Source of the DNA: Spirochaetota bacterium
Lineage (GTDB): Bacteria; Spirochaetota; Spirochaetia; Treponematales; Treponemataceae
NCBI GenBank assembly: GCA_023393015.1
Contig: JAEWMY010000042.1
Coordinates: 1 to 64,000 of the forward strand
Direction: 5' to 3'
Length of the DNA: 64,000 bases
The translations under genes and the position numbers were made by a program. Position 1 is the stretch's first letter; each line of letters begins with the position of its first letter. Below, one piece after another: positions 26,228 to 33,733 of the stretch. The notes under the pieces were generated by a model. The model had not been told where the DNA came from. It saw only the letters and a list, made by a program, of their open reading frames with translations, and made no database searches.

Positions 26228-26655
26228 TTTTTCGTCAACAACCCCAGAATCTCTTCCGCCACCGTCTGCGAGTAACTCGAGACGCTCACTTTCCCGTCCT
26301 CGATCTCCCGGTCCATCCGCCCCACGAGGATCATCCGCTCGGGGATAAGGATGGATAGTTCCTTCCCGCGGTTTTTCCGGATGAGGGCGTTCACCGTCGC
26401 GACTCCGTCATCGTCGAAGCACACCTCCACGATCAGCTTTTTTTTCGTCCTCGGTTCCCGCGCGAGCTCGACGCTCGCGATGTTCTCTCCCGCGACCCTC
26501 GCCGAGGCGTTTCCGCAGATGAGCTCTATGTCATGGTACCCTTTCGGCTCCTCGATTTTCGGTGCCTCCGGTTTCGGCGCCTCGATAATCGCGGGCGTCT
26601 TGCAGCCGATCAAAAAAAGGCACGTCGCCATCAGTACGCCTCGCCCTCTATTCAC
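26224..26655 (-). CDS. Small lipoprotein with SecDF P1-head-like domain
   Basis: This 143-residue protein is translated from a GTG at 26655, which sits 5 bases after GGAGG and gives a lipoprotein signal (NRGRGVLMATCLFLIGC). After a Pro/Glu/Lys linker, the rest reads LIVEVCFDDDGVATVNALIRKN, RGKELSILIPERMILVG and ending EEILGLLTKK. This closely follows the order of motifs in the P1-head subdomain of SecD (strand, helix, strand, helix). The similarity is by eye. It overlaps the following SUMF1-type lipoprotein by ATGA, so the two probably act together in the envelope. Confidence 0.5.
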   Translation of the reverse strand: MNRGRGVLMATCLFLIGCKTPAIIEAPKPEAPKIEEPKGYHDIELICGNASARVAGENIASVELAREPRTKKKLIVEVCFDDDGVATVNALIRKNRGKELSILIPERMILVGRMDREIEDGKVSVSSYSQTVAEEILGLLTKK

Positions 26656-26800
26656 GTCATCCTCCGACAAACGGTCGGCGCGCGTCGGTGAATCTCCGCG
26701 CGCGCCTCGTACCATTTTACACCGAATCGGCTGGAAGACAAGGGATTTCGCGCGGGTGGGCCGTTCCGGAAACCGCGACCGGAGCCGTGATTCGGGGAAT

Positions 26801-28009
26801 CTAGAGCCCCCGTACCGCGTACCGCAACACGCGCGGTCTGGCGTAATCGGTCGACGCCGGATAGGCGTCGGAATCGGCGACGGCGAGATAGAGATATCCG
26901 TCGGGACCGAACGCCAGATCGGGCCAGATCGTTTTCCCTTCCGGAAAACCGTCGCGGGAAAGCTCAAGCCACTCGTTTCCGCTCAAACGATATACCCGCG
27001 TCCGGAAATCGGACAAGGAATCGAACGCGACGCATACCGTACCGTCCGGACTTACTGCGACGCTCGAAAGGTGAATCTCGCTTTCATACGTATCGGGATC
27101 CATGGGAGGTACAAGGTCGGGACCCAGCTGCGCCCACGAACTCCCCTGCCAGCGCATAAACCGGACGGGCCTCGGGCCAAACGGAACGCCGCTGGTCTGA
27201 GCGCATACGCAGATCGAGCCGTCGTCAAGGCTTACGATGTCGATCGAACGGAGAGCGACAACGAGACCGATCACGGTCGAACCGGCCTGCGTCCAGGCGC
27301 CGCCCTCGTAATAACGGACGACAAGAGACCTCGAATTTACGCCGTCGTCTTCGACAGTCGCCGCCCAGGGCATGCCCTGCGGATCAACGAGCGACACCAT
27401 GAACTCGCAGGAGGCCGCGGGCAGCGCCGCGCCTCCCAAAAGGATCCATGCGCTCCCGTCCCACGCGAATACCTTCGCCCGTTCGTTCGCCGCCGCCCCG
27501 AAATCGCAAACCGAGAACAGCAGTCCGCTTCCGTACCGATTCAGGGAGGTCGCGTATATCGCCCCCGTACAGAGCGGATCCGGTCCGAGCGCGTTCCAAT
27601 CCGAACCGTCGTACCGCTTTACGACCGCCCGGTAAGAACTGGAATAGTCGCAATACGCGACGCAGAGCGCGTCACCCGCGTCCCGGCACGCGCTCAGCTC
27701 GGTAGCGCCTTCGACGCCGTTAAAATCCACGCCCACGGTCTCCAGCGCGCCGCCCGCTACCCGCACTACCCTGCCGCCGCCTGAATACGACGTCCCGGTT
27801 TCGGAAAGCCAGACGTCGCCGGCACCGGAAAACACGAGGCCGAGCCTGTGCGACGTGCCGGCGCCAAAACCGACATACAGGTCGGATACGGCCAGGGATT
27901 CCCAGCGCGGCGACTCCACGACCGGCGATCCGCCGGACGACTGTTGACACGCCATAATGGCTACGGCTACAAGAATTGCCAGAAACAGGCAGACGACTTT
28001 TTTCCCCAT
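26801..28009 (-). CDS. Beta-propeller-like lipoprotein
   Basis: This 402-residue lipoprotein (lipobox IMAC at about 18-21) contains repeated blocks of the form V-x-R-Y-(D/E)-G-x-x-W-x-x-L-G. Examples are VKRYDGSDWNALG, VFAWDGSAWILLG, VRYYEGGAWTQAG and FMRWQGSSWAQLG, spaced about 50 residues apart. This spacing suggests a five-to-seven-bladed propeller. Near the end ISPDG-type phrases (VAVSPDGTVCVAF, LAFGPDGYLYLAV) also occur. The ligand is unknown. The second ATG at 28009 is preferred because it has 6-base spacing from AAGGAG. It lies upstream of the SecD-head lipoprotein gene in the same direction. Confidence 0.65.
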   Translation of the reverse strand: MGKKVVCLFLAILVAVAIMACQQSSGGSPVVESPRWESLAVSDLYVGFGAGTSHRLGLVFSGAGDVWLSETGTSYSGGGRVVRVAGGALETVGVDFNGVEGATELSACRDAGDALCVAYCDYSSSYRAVVKRYDGSDWNALGPDPLCTGAIYATSLNRYGSGLLFSVCDFGAAANERAKVFAWDGSAWILLGGAALPAASCEFMVSLVDPQGMPWAATVEDDGVNSRSLVVRYYEGGAWTQAGSTVIGLVVALRSIDIVSLDDGSICVCAQTSGVPFGPRPVRFMRWQGSSWAQLGPDLVPPMDPDTYESEIHLSSVAVSPDGTVCVAFDSLSDFRTRVYRLSGNEWLELSRDGFPEGKTIWPDLAFGPDGYLYLAVADSDAYPASTDYARPRVLRYAVRGL

Positions 28010-28129
28010 ATCCATCTCCTTACCGGTAAGGTGTTAACCGCGCGCTTTCGCGGCCCATGACCGGAGTGTACGGGCTAAAAGTCGGTGGAGATAGTGTACG
28101 AAAGTACTAGTTTTCGGCCTCGCGACCCG

Positions 28130-28330
28130 CTATTGGAGGCCGGTCAGCTTCGCGAGAAAGAGCTGCAGCTCGAAGATATTATCCATCGCGACGACCCGCT
28201 CGAACTTGTTGAAGTCCTTTCCGGAAAGCACGGACACCGGCTTTCCGCGAAGGCGGATTTCGGCGGTCTTGTCCTTCAGCTTCTTGTACGTGAACGGCTT
28301 TTCGACGAATAGCGGATTCGTATCGCTCAC
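28130..28330 (-). CDS. Small conserved-looking protein of unknown function
   Basis: This 66-residue protein starts with GTG at 28330, immediately after the TAA of the upstream gene, with GGAG 8 bases before it. The sequence (KPFTYKKLKDKTAEIRLRGKPVSVLSGKDFNKFERVVAMDNIFELQLFLAKLTG) is charged and has no signal peptide or TM segment. The stop-start contact implies translational coupling with the lysoplasmalogenase-like gene. No family recognised. Confidence 0.55.
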   Translation of the reverse strand: MSDTNPLFVEKPFTYKKLKDKTAEIRLRGKPVSVLSGKDFNKFERVVAMDNIFELQLFLAKLTGLQ

Positions 28331-29029
28331 TTAAGGTCTCCCGGTCCCGGCCGCCGAAAGGCTTCTCAAGCGCCGTCGGCGTATCTCGGCCGTTATCGTC
28401 AGCATGAAAAGTCCCGACCACCAGAGAACCATGTCCGTCACCTGGAACTTCGGCTCGTTCGGGATTATCCCGAAAACGGTAAGGCTCAGCAGAAAGTCGC
28501 TGATCGTCACGCACACGCATCCGATGAAGCAAACCCACTGGGAGGACGGGCTGATGTGCGCCTCGCCGAACCGCGCGGAGGACCGCCAGAGAAAGAGCGT
28601 ATGGATGACGCAATATCCGAGCACCGGCAAGGCGAGCGCGGCGGTATAGTCGTAGAGGATGATGTAGAATACGCCCATCACGATCGCGACGGGTATAAGG
28701 CGTATCCAGTCCCCGCTCCTGTCCGAAAAGTAGAAGAAGAGCGTATAGAAGACGACGCCGAGGGTATTCGTGCCGATGCCGATCAGGAAATACGTCTCCC
28801 CGGGCAGTTCCATACAGACGTCGCCGAGCATCGAAAACACGATACCTATCAGTATGTAAATATTGTACTTGTCGACCTTTATAAGGACGATCCACGCCGC
28901 CATCATGAGCGTCGGGATCATCTTGAGCAACACGACCTGATAGAGCGGAAGGGCGTGCCTGACGACGTTGAACGCGATCGCCGCCGCGAGTCCTATCACG
29001 AATAACAAAATCGACAGCCACTTTTTCAT
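28331..29029 (-). CDS. YhhN/TMEM86-family membrane protein (lysoplasmalogenase-like)
   Basis: This 232-residue protein has about eight hydrophobic segments. It includes the family block IGIVFSMLGDVCMELPG (acidic residues within the second helices) and a later VCVTISDFLLSLTVF (ISD-x-x-L). These two conserved aspartate blocks are the hallmark of the YhhN/TMEM86 family, whose animal members cleave lysoplasmalogen vinyl ethers. In bacteria the substrate is mostly unproven, though plasmalogens occur in anaerobes. The ATG at 29029 is chosen because it begins the first membrane helix. Confidence 0.8.
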   Translation of the reverse strand: MKKWLSILLFVIGLAAAIAFNVVRHALPLYQVVLLKMIPTLMMAAWIVLIKVDKYNIYILIGIVFSMLGDVCMELPGETYFLIGIGTNTLGVVFYTLFFYFSDRSGDWIRLIPVAIVMGVFYIILYDYTAALALPVLGYCVIHTLFLWRSSARFGEAHISPSSQWVCFIGCVCVTISDFLLSLTVFGIIPNEPKFQVTDMVLWWSGLFMLTITAEIRRRRLRSLSAAGTGRP

Positions 29030-29225
29030 CTTCTCGGGTTCTCCTCGGGCCAGTGTACACCGGTTTCCGGGGATGGTGTGTTGTTTTTTAACGGCAGAAC
29101 GCGTGACCAGGGGCGGACGACGCGGAAACCGACGCGCGAACACCTCCGTTCAGCCCGTTTTCGTGCTACAATGGCGCGACGCGCGGCGGGGCACGCCGCG
29201 CGGTACACCGGAGGAAGGATCACGA

Positions 29226-31421
29226 ATGACTATCGGAGTTGTCTTTGATTCCCTGATCGGCATCTATCAGGAACCCGTGTGGCGCGGCTTGAGCGACGCG
29301 GCCTCGGAGCTCGATATCCGGCTTCGCATCTACGTGGGAGGGGCCCTCGAATACGCCCCCCTCAACCCGTTTGAAAAAACCAAGAACATAGCCTATGACC
29401 TCATCGACGTACGCGCCCTCGACGGTCTCGTATTTTGCGGCGGCACGCTCGGAAACGGCGTTCCCAAGGAGCGGTTCGACGCCTTCTGCAAGCGCTTTTC
29501 CGCCCTCCCCGCCATCAGCATCGGGCCCGCGGGAACGGACGTCCCGAGGATCCTCGTCGACAACGACCAGGGGATGCGGGACATGGTCCTCCACCTCCTC
29601 GACGACCACGGCTATACCAAAATCGCATTCATCAGCGGTCCTTCGGGCAACGCCGACGCAGAACGGCGCAAAAAGATGTTTCTCGACACCCTGCGCGACC
29701 ACGGCCTCGCGCAAGACCCGAAGATGCTCTACGAAGGGGACTTCAACGCCGCCTCGGGGTCCGACGCCGTCGCGTACTGGTTCGACACCCTCAAGATATC
29801 GCCCGAGGCCATCGTCGCCTCGAACGACAGCATGGCCTTCGGCGCCCTCGCCGCGCTCCAGGAGCGGAACGTCTCGGTGCCGTATTCCGTCGCGGTCACC
29901 GGCTTCGACGACGTCGACGAGGCCGCCATGTCCCTGCCGTCACTCACCACGGTCAGCCAGCCTATCTACGCCCAGGCGAAGCGCGCGCTCGTCATGCTCG
30001 CCGCCTCCGTCCGCGGGGAACCGCTTCCCTTCGAAACGCTCGAACCCGCGGTCCGGGTGCTCAGGCAGTCCTGCGGCTGCCTCTCGGCGAACGTCAACGC
30101 CTTCACGGAAGCGCTTTCACGCGCCTCCGACTCCGTCGAGCGGGACGTCTTCTCTCTCGTCGGAATGGACAGGGACGACGCGTCGGCCGGCCTTCTTTCG
30201 GAGCTCGTCTCTAGCGTCACCGACGAGAAGTGCGACGAGCGGGCCGTCCTCAAGGCCGTAAGCGATCTTTTGCGCCGGGACATCCTCTCGGGGACGCGCG
30301 CGGGCCGCTGGTACCGCGCCGTCAACCGCCTCCGCTTCGCCGTAAGCGGAAGGGCGAACCTCCTCCACCGCTGTCAGGCCATGATCGCGGACGCTGAACA
30401 ACAACAGGTCTTCGTCAAGTTGAACGCCGAGCGGACACAACTCACCCTTCTCATGAACGCGGAGCGCGAACTCATCACGAGCTTCCGGATGGAAACGCTC
30501 GTGGAGGCGATGCGATCGAGCTTCACGCGCCTCGGGATGAACGGCGTCGTCCTCTGCCTCTACGACGACCCCCTCGATCCCACGCGGAGCGCGCGCGTCG
30601 CCGCGGCCTTCAAAAACGGCGAGAACGTTCCCTTCCCGAAGGCCTCATTCGCGCCCGTCGACCTCGTGCCGTCGGGCGTCGCGTACCTCGGAAATCCGTC
30701 GGCCCCGATCATCGTCGAGCCGGTATTCTACCGCGAGGAGAACATCGGCTATCTCGTCTTCGAGCAGACGGTGCGCTCAGGTATACTCTACGAGTCGCTC
30801 GCCGCGGAGGTCAGCAGCGCGCTCGAGGGCGCCCTTCTCATCGACCGGGTCACGGCCGCGGAAAAGGGGCTCGAGGAGCGTAACAGGGAAATCGAGGCGC
30901 TCGTGCGGCCGATGCTCGAGTCGATCCAGTCGGTCACGGCGGTGGCCGCGGGGCAACAACGTGCGATCGGGGAGCTCGAGGAACTCAATCAGCGGAGCAT
31001 CAAGGCCGCCTCCGAGATGTCGAAAAACACCGGAGCGCTTTCCGAGGCGCTGAAGAAGACGGGAGAGCTCGTCGGCGCGATCGACGACATCAGCGAGGTC
31101 ATCAACGTAGTCGCCATCAACGCGAGCATCCAGGCGGCGCACGTCGGCAAGCAGGGCGCGGGGTTCGCGGTTATCGCGGGCGAAGTCCGCAAGCTCGCGC
31201 AGTCGACGAGCAAGAACTCCACCGAGATCACCGGATTCCTATCGGACGTCGACAAGAAGATAGCCGGGCTCACGGGCTCGAACGAGGAACTCTCCGATTC
31301 GTTCGCCCGCCTGCGAGCCACGGTGCGGGAAACGGTCAGCTCGCTCGAGACGATCTCCGAGAAGATGCGCGACATCGACCGCGGCAGCAACGAGATACTC
31401 AGGGTCATGAACAAGGGGTAA
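29226..31421 (+). CDS. Soluble chemoreceptor with LacI-type sugar-binding domain and GAF-like domain
   Basis: The 731-residue protein has no signal peptide and no TM segment. Residues about 1-285 are a LacI/PBP1-type ligand-binding domain without its DNA-binding headpiece (MTIGVVFDSLIGIYQEPVWRG, then VAVTGFDDVDEAAMSLPSLTTVSQP). Next come a helical linker (about 290-410) and a GAF-like domain (about 415-545). The C-terminal part is an MCP signalling hairpin with VVAINASIQAAHVGKQGAGFAVIAGEVRKLAQS. Usual receptors read IEAARAGE where this has IQAAHVGK. GGAGGAAGG lies 5 bases before the ATG at 29226. It probably senses a cytoplasmic sugar or its phosphate. Confidence 0.85.
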   Translation: MTIGVVFDSLIGIYQEPVWRGLSDAASELDIRLRIYVGGALEYAPLNPFEKTKNIAYDLIDVRALDGLVFCGGTLGNGVPKERFDAFCKRFSALPAISIGPAGTDVPRILVDNDQGMRDMVLHLLDDHGYTKIAFISGPSGNADAERRKKMFLDTLRDHGLAQDPKMLYEGDFNAASGSDAVAYWFDTLKISPEAIVASNDSMAFGALAALQERNVSVPYSVAVTGFDDVDEAAMSLPSLTTVSQPIYAQAKRALVMLAASVRGEPLPFETLEPAVRVLRQSCGCLSANVNAFTEALSRASDSVERDVFSLVGMDRDDASAGLLSELVSSVTDEKCDERAVLKAVSDLLRRDILSGTRAGRWYRAVNRLRFAVSGRANLLHRCQAMIADAEQQQVFVKLNAERTQLTLLMNAERELITSFRMETLVEAMRSSFTRLGMNGVVLCLYDDPLDPTRSARVAAAFKNGENVPFPKASFAPVDLVPSGVAYLGNPSAPIIVEPVFYREENIGYLVFEQTVRSGILYESLAAEVSSALEGALLIDRVTAAEKGLEERNREIEALVRPMLESIQSVTAVAAGQQRAIGELEELNQRSIKAASEMSKNTGALSEALKKTGELVGAIDDISEVINVVAINASIQAAHVGKQGAGFAVIAGEVRKLAQSTSKNSTEITGFLSDVDKKIAGLTGSNEELSDSFARLRATVRETVSSLETISEKMRDIDRGSNEILRVMNKG

Positions 31422-31435
31422 GGCGCGTCCGACCC

Positions 31436-31464
31436 TTGACAGACCCGCGCGTTTCTTATACATA
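31436..31464 (+). promoter_or_regulatory. Candidate promoter of the MFS leader transcript
   Basis: A perfect TTGACA (31436-31441) is followed by TATACA at 15-base and TACATA at 17-base spacing. Transcription would start near 31470 and leave a leader of about 140 bases before the MFS start codon. Confidence 0.5.
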
Positions 31465-31496
31465 TTTCGGAAAATCGCCATACCGGGAAAACTATC

Positions 31497-31535
31497 ATGA
31501 TTTTGTGCATTGCCGCCGCTCCATGCAAAGTGTGA
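31497..31535 (+). CDS. Possible leader peptide (12 aa) of the MFS exporter
   Basis: A 12-codon frame (MILCIAAAPCKV then TGA) begins inside the leader of the MFS gene and ends within the 5' arm of the long hairpin. Its upstream ribosome-binding site is weak (GGGA). Position and overlap with alternative hairpins fit ribosome-mediated attenuation, but translation is unproven. Confidence 0.35.
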   Translation: MILCIAAAPCKV

Positions 31536-31573
31536 GGAACTAGCATGGAGGAATGACAGTCCTCAGACTTTGC
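31519..31573 (+). promoter_or_regulatory. Alternative/pseudoknotted hairpins upstream of the MFS gene
   Basis: Two strong inverted repeats interleave. Hairpin A pairs 31519-31526 (CTCCATGC) with 31543-31550 (GCATGGAG). Hairpin B pairs 31525-31538 with 31560-31573 (14 bp, one G-G mismatch) and is followed by GTATTTT. The arms occur in the order A, B, A, B and share two bases, so they either exclude each other or form a pseudoknot. This is the geometry of an antiterminator/terminator switch. Confidence 0.55.
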
Positions 31574-31610
31574 GTATTTTGACCTGACCCAAGATCAAAG
31601 GAGCAAAGTT

Positions 31611-32941
31611 ATGAAATCCCCTTTCCATCCGAAATTACGGACATTTTATCTATTGTGGAGCACTCAGGGCCTCTCCCAACTGGGCAGCGCGATGACGAAT
31701 TTCGCGCTTACCTTGTGGCTGTACGGGAAAACGGGCTCGGCGCTGCAGACGGCGCTTCTGGCCATAACCTCCTACACGCCCTACGTGCTGATGAGCGTTT
31801 TCGCCGGGGCCTTGAGCGACCGGTGGGATAAAAAACGCGTCATGCTGGTATCGGACGCCTGCGCCGCGCTCACCACCGTGCTGGTACTCGCCCTGGCGCG
31901 GCACGAATTCCTTCGGCCGTATCACCTGTACGTCCTCAGCGCGGTCAACGGCCTGATGAACACCGTCCAAAGGCCCGCCTCCGACGTCGCGATGACGCTG
32001 ATCGTTCCCGAAGAGTCGTATCAGAAAACGAGCGGCCTGCGGTCGCTGTCCAACTCCCTCGTCACGATACTTCATCCGGTTCTGGCGACGACCGTATTCG
32101 CCTTCGCGGGTCTCCGGGCCGTGGTGCTGATAGACCTGGGAACGTTCCTTATCGCGTTCTTCGCCCTGCTCCTCGGGATCAAGCTGCCGCCCGTCGGACG
32201 GCCCGACACCGAGCGACCCGAAGCCGGGCGTGCCGGCGCGTCTGGCGAGAAAAAAGAATCCCTGCTCGCTTCCTCCAAGGAAGGCCTGCGGTACCTCAAG
32301 CGCAACCCCATGATCCTCTATCTGATCCTGTTTCTCGCGGGGGTGAACCTCGTCGCCTCGGCCTTCGGAGCCGCGCTTCCGGCCTTCATCCTTCCGAGGG
32401 AAAACGGGGGGCAAAGGATCCTTGGACTCGTCACCTCCTTCGCAGGCGTCGCGACGCTTCTGGGCAGCTTCGCCGTCACCGTCCTTCCGAAGCCGCGCGA
32501 CAGAATCCGGGTCATCGTGGGAACCATGCTCTTCTCGCTGACGACGGAAAACTTTCTCCTGGCGTTGACGAGCCGGTTCTCTGGTGCGCGGGGCAGATAC
32601 TCGGCTGGCTCGTCGTCCCGATCATGGGGGCGAATCTCGACGTTATTTTGCGGACGACCATACCCGTCACCATGCAGGGACGCGTGTTCGCGTGCCGTAA
32701 CTCCCTGCAGTTCTTTACCATCCCCGTCGGTTTTTTTCTCGGCGGCTTCCTCGTCGACGTTTTCTTCGAGCCGCTCGCGGCCGCCAACCGGGGCAACGCG
32801 ATTCTGACGTCCCTCTTCGGGTCGTCGAAGGGCTCCGGGGCCGGCATGCTCATATTCCTCTTAGGGATCGCGGGCGCGGGCATATGCCTTTTCTTCGGCC
32901 GCCTTCTTAAGGAGTTCCGCTATGTGGAACGTATCGACTGA
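31611..32941 (+). pseudogene. MFS exporter gene (MFS_3/macrolide-efflux type) with a frameshift
   Basis: The first frame (31611 to about 32573) encodes helices 1-10 of an MFS_3-type efflux protein. It contains LWSTQGLSQLGSAMTNFALTLWLY at the start and the loop-2 motif GALSDRWDKKRVMLVSD. After TENFLLALTS the similarity continues in another frame (PVLWCAGQILGWLVVPIMGAN, then ILRTTIPVTMQGRVFACRNSLQFFTIPVG) to a stop at 32941. Restoring one C near 32573 (AGCCGG to AGCCCGG) would give one protein of about 440 residues, the usual family length. It may be a recent mutation or a sequencing error; no classical slippery site was seen. AAAGGAG lies 7 bases before the ATG. Confidence 0.85.
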
Positions 32942-33027
32942 CGTCGCGAGCCGACGCGACAGCTGCCAGACGCGAACCGGCGCGGCTACTCAAACGCCGC
33001 GGCGGCCGGAGCGAAATCGCATCGGGT

Positions 33028-33570
33028 TCAGTCAACCTTCTCCGTATGCTCGACCCAGACGAGTTCGTCTATCTCGTACCCCAGGGCCTTCGCCAGGCCC
33101 ACGTACTCGGCCTTGACGCCCTCGGGGATCTCCCGTGTCCGTGAAAGTATCCATAAGTACTTCAGACTCTTGCCCGCCACGAGGGCGTAGCGGTAGTCGG
33201 CGTCGAGGGCGATGACATTGTAGGCTCCGTAGAAGGGCCCGAAGAACGAGACCTTCAGTTCGGCTACCGTTTCGCTTCCGCGGAACTTCGCCGTTCCGAC
33301 CGCCTCGCGCCATTCGCGCTTAGCGTAATCGTAGCCCCGGTTGCGGACGGTTATTCGCCCGCCTTCCAGCGCGGCGTATTCGGCCGTCGTGTTATTCAAA
33401 CCCCGCTCGAACCGGAAATCCATTCGTGCTATCTCGTACCAGGTTCCGAGGTAACGGCTCTTGTCGAAGCCGGTAACCGCCTTCGCCCCGTCCGGGATAT
33501 GCGCGCACCCGCCGAAGGCGACAACGGCAAGGGCGAGAAAAGCGAACGTCGTCAGTACGGCTTGTTTCAT
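33028..33570 (-). CDS. blc: Bacterial lipocalin (Blc) lipoprotein
   Basis: This 180-residue protein is a lipoprotein (FGGC, Cys22) of the Blc/apolipoprotein-D type. It shows the lipocalin G-x-W signature YLGTWYEIARMDFRFERG, then TTAEYAALEGGRITVRNRGYD and the third motif YALVAGKSLKYLWILSRTREIP. Blc proteins sit in the outer membrane and bind lysophospholipids or other lipids. The start at 33570 follows a G-rich ribosome-binding site and begins the signal peptide; a much longer open frame upstream covers non-coding repeat sequence. Confidence 0.92.
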   Translation of the reverse strand: MKQAVLTTFAFLALAVVAFGGCAHIPDGAKAVTGFDKSRYLGTWYEIARMDFRFERGLNNTTAEYAALEGGRITVRNRGYDYAKREWREAVGTAKFRGSETVAELKVSFFGPFYGAYNVIALDADYRYALVAGKSLKYLWILSRTREIPEGVKAEYVGLAKALGYEIDELVWVEHTEKVD

Positions 33571-33645
33571 GGCATGACCCCCCGGTTCAAGTATACGAAC
33601 GCGAAAAGCGGAAGTAAAGGATTCGCATACCAACACGGAAGAAGT

Positions 33646-33720
33646 CGAGGCGGAACGGGCCACGCGGGAAGAATGATTGACGCGCGGAGCCGCCGCGAAC
33701 GAGGGTCGTTGCCGGGGCGG
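33646..33720. repeat. Imperfect direct repeat, copy 1 (downstream of PTS IIC gene)
   Basis: This segment begins GAGGCGGAACGGGC and ends GAGGGTCGTTGCCGGGGCGG. It matches 35198-35307 at both ends and in GATTGACGCGCG; copy 2 has about 30 extra bases in the middle. The two copies bracket the PTS IIC gene. Confidence 0.65.
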
Positions 33721-33733
33721 ACTCGGGACTCCC

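Noticed and set aside
32541..32560. Programmed -1 frameshift site in the MFS gene (GGAAAAC)
   Set aside because: The heptamer is not in the X-XXY-YYZ form for the zero frame and no strong downstream stem was seen; a lost base fits better.
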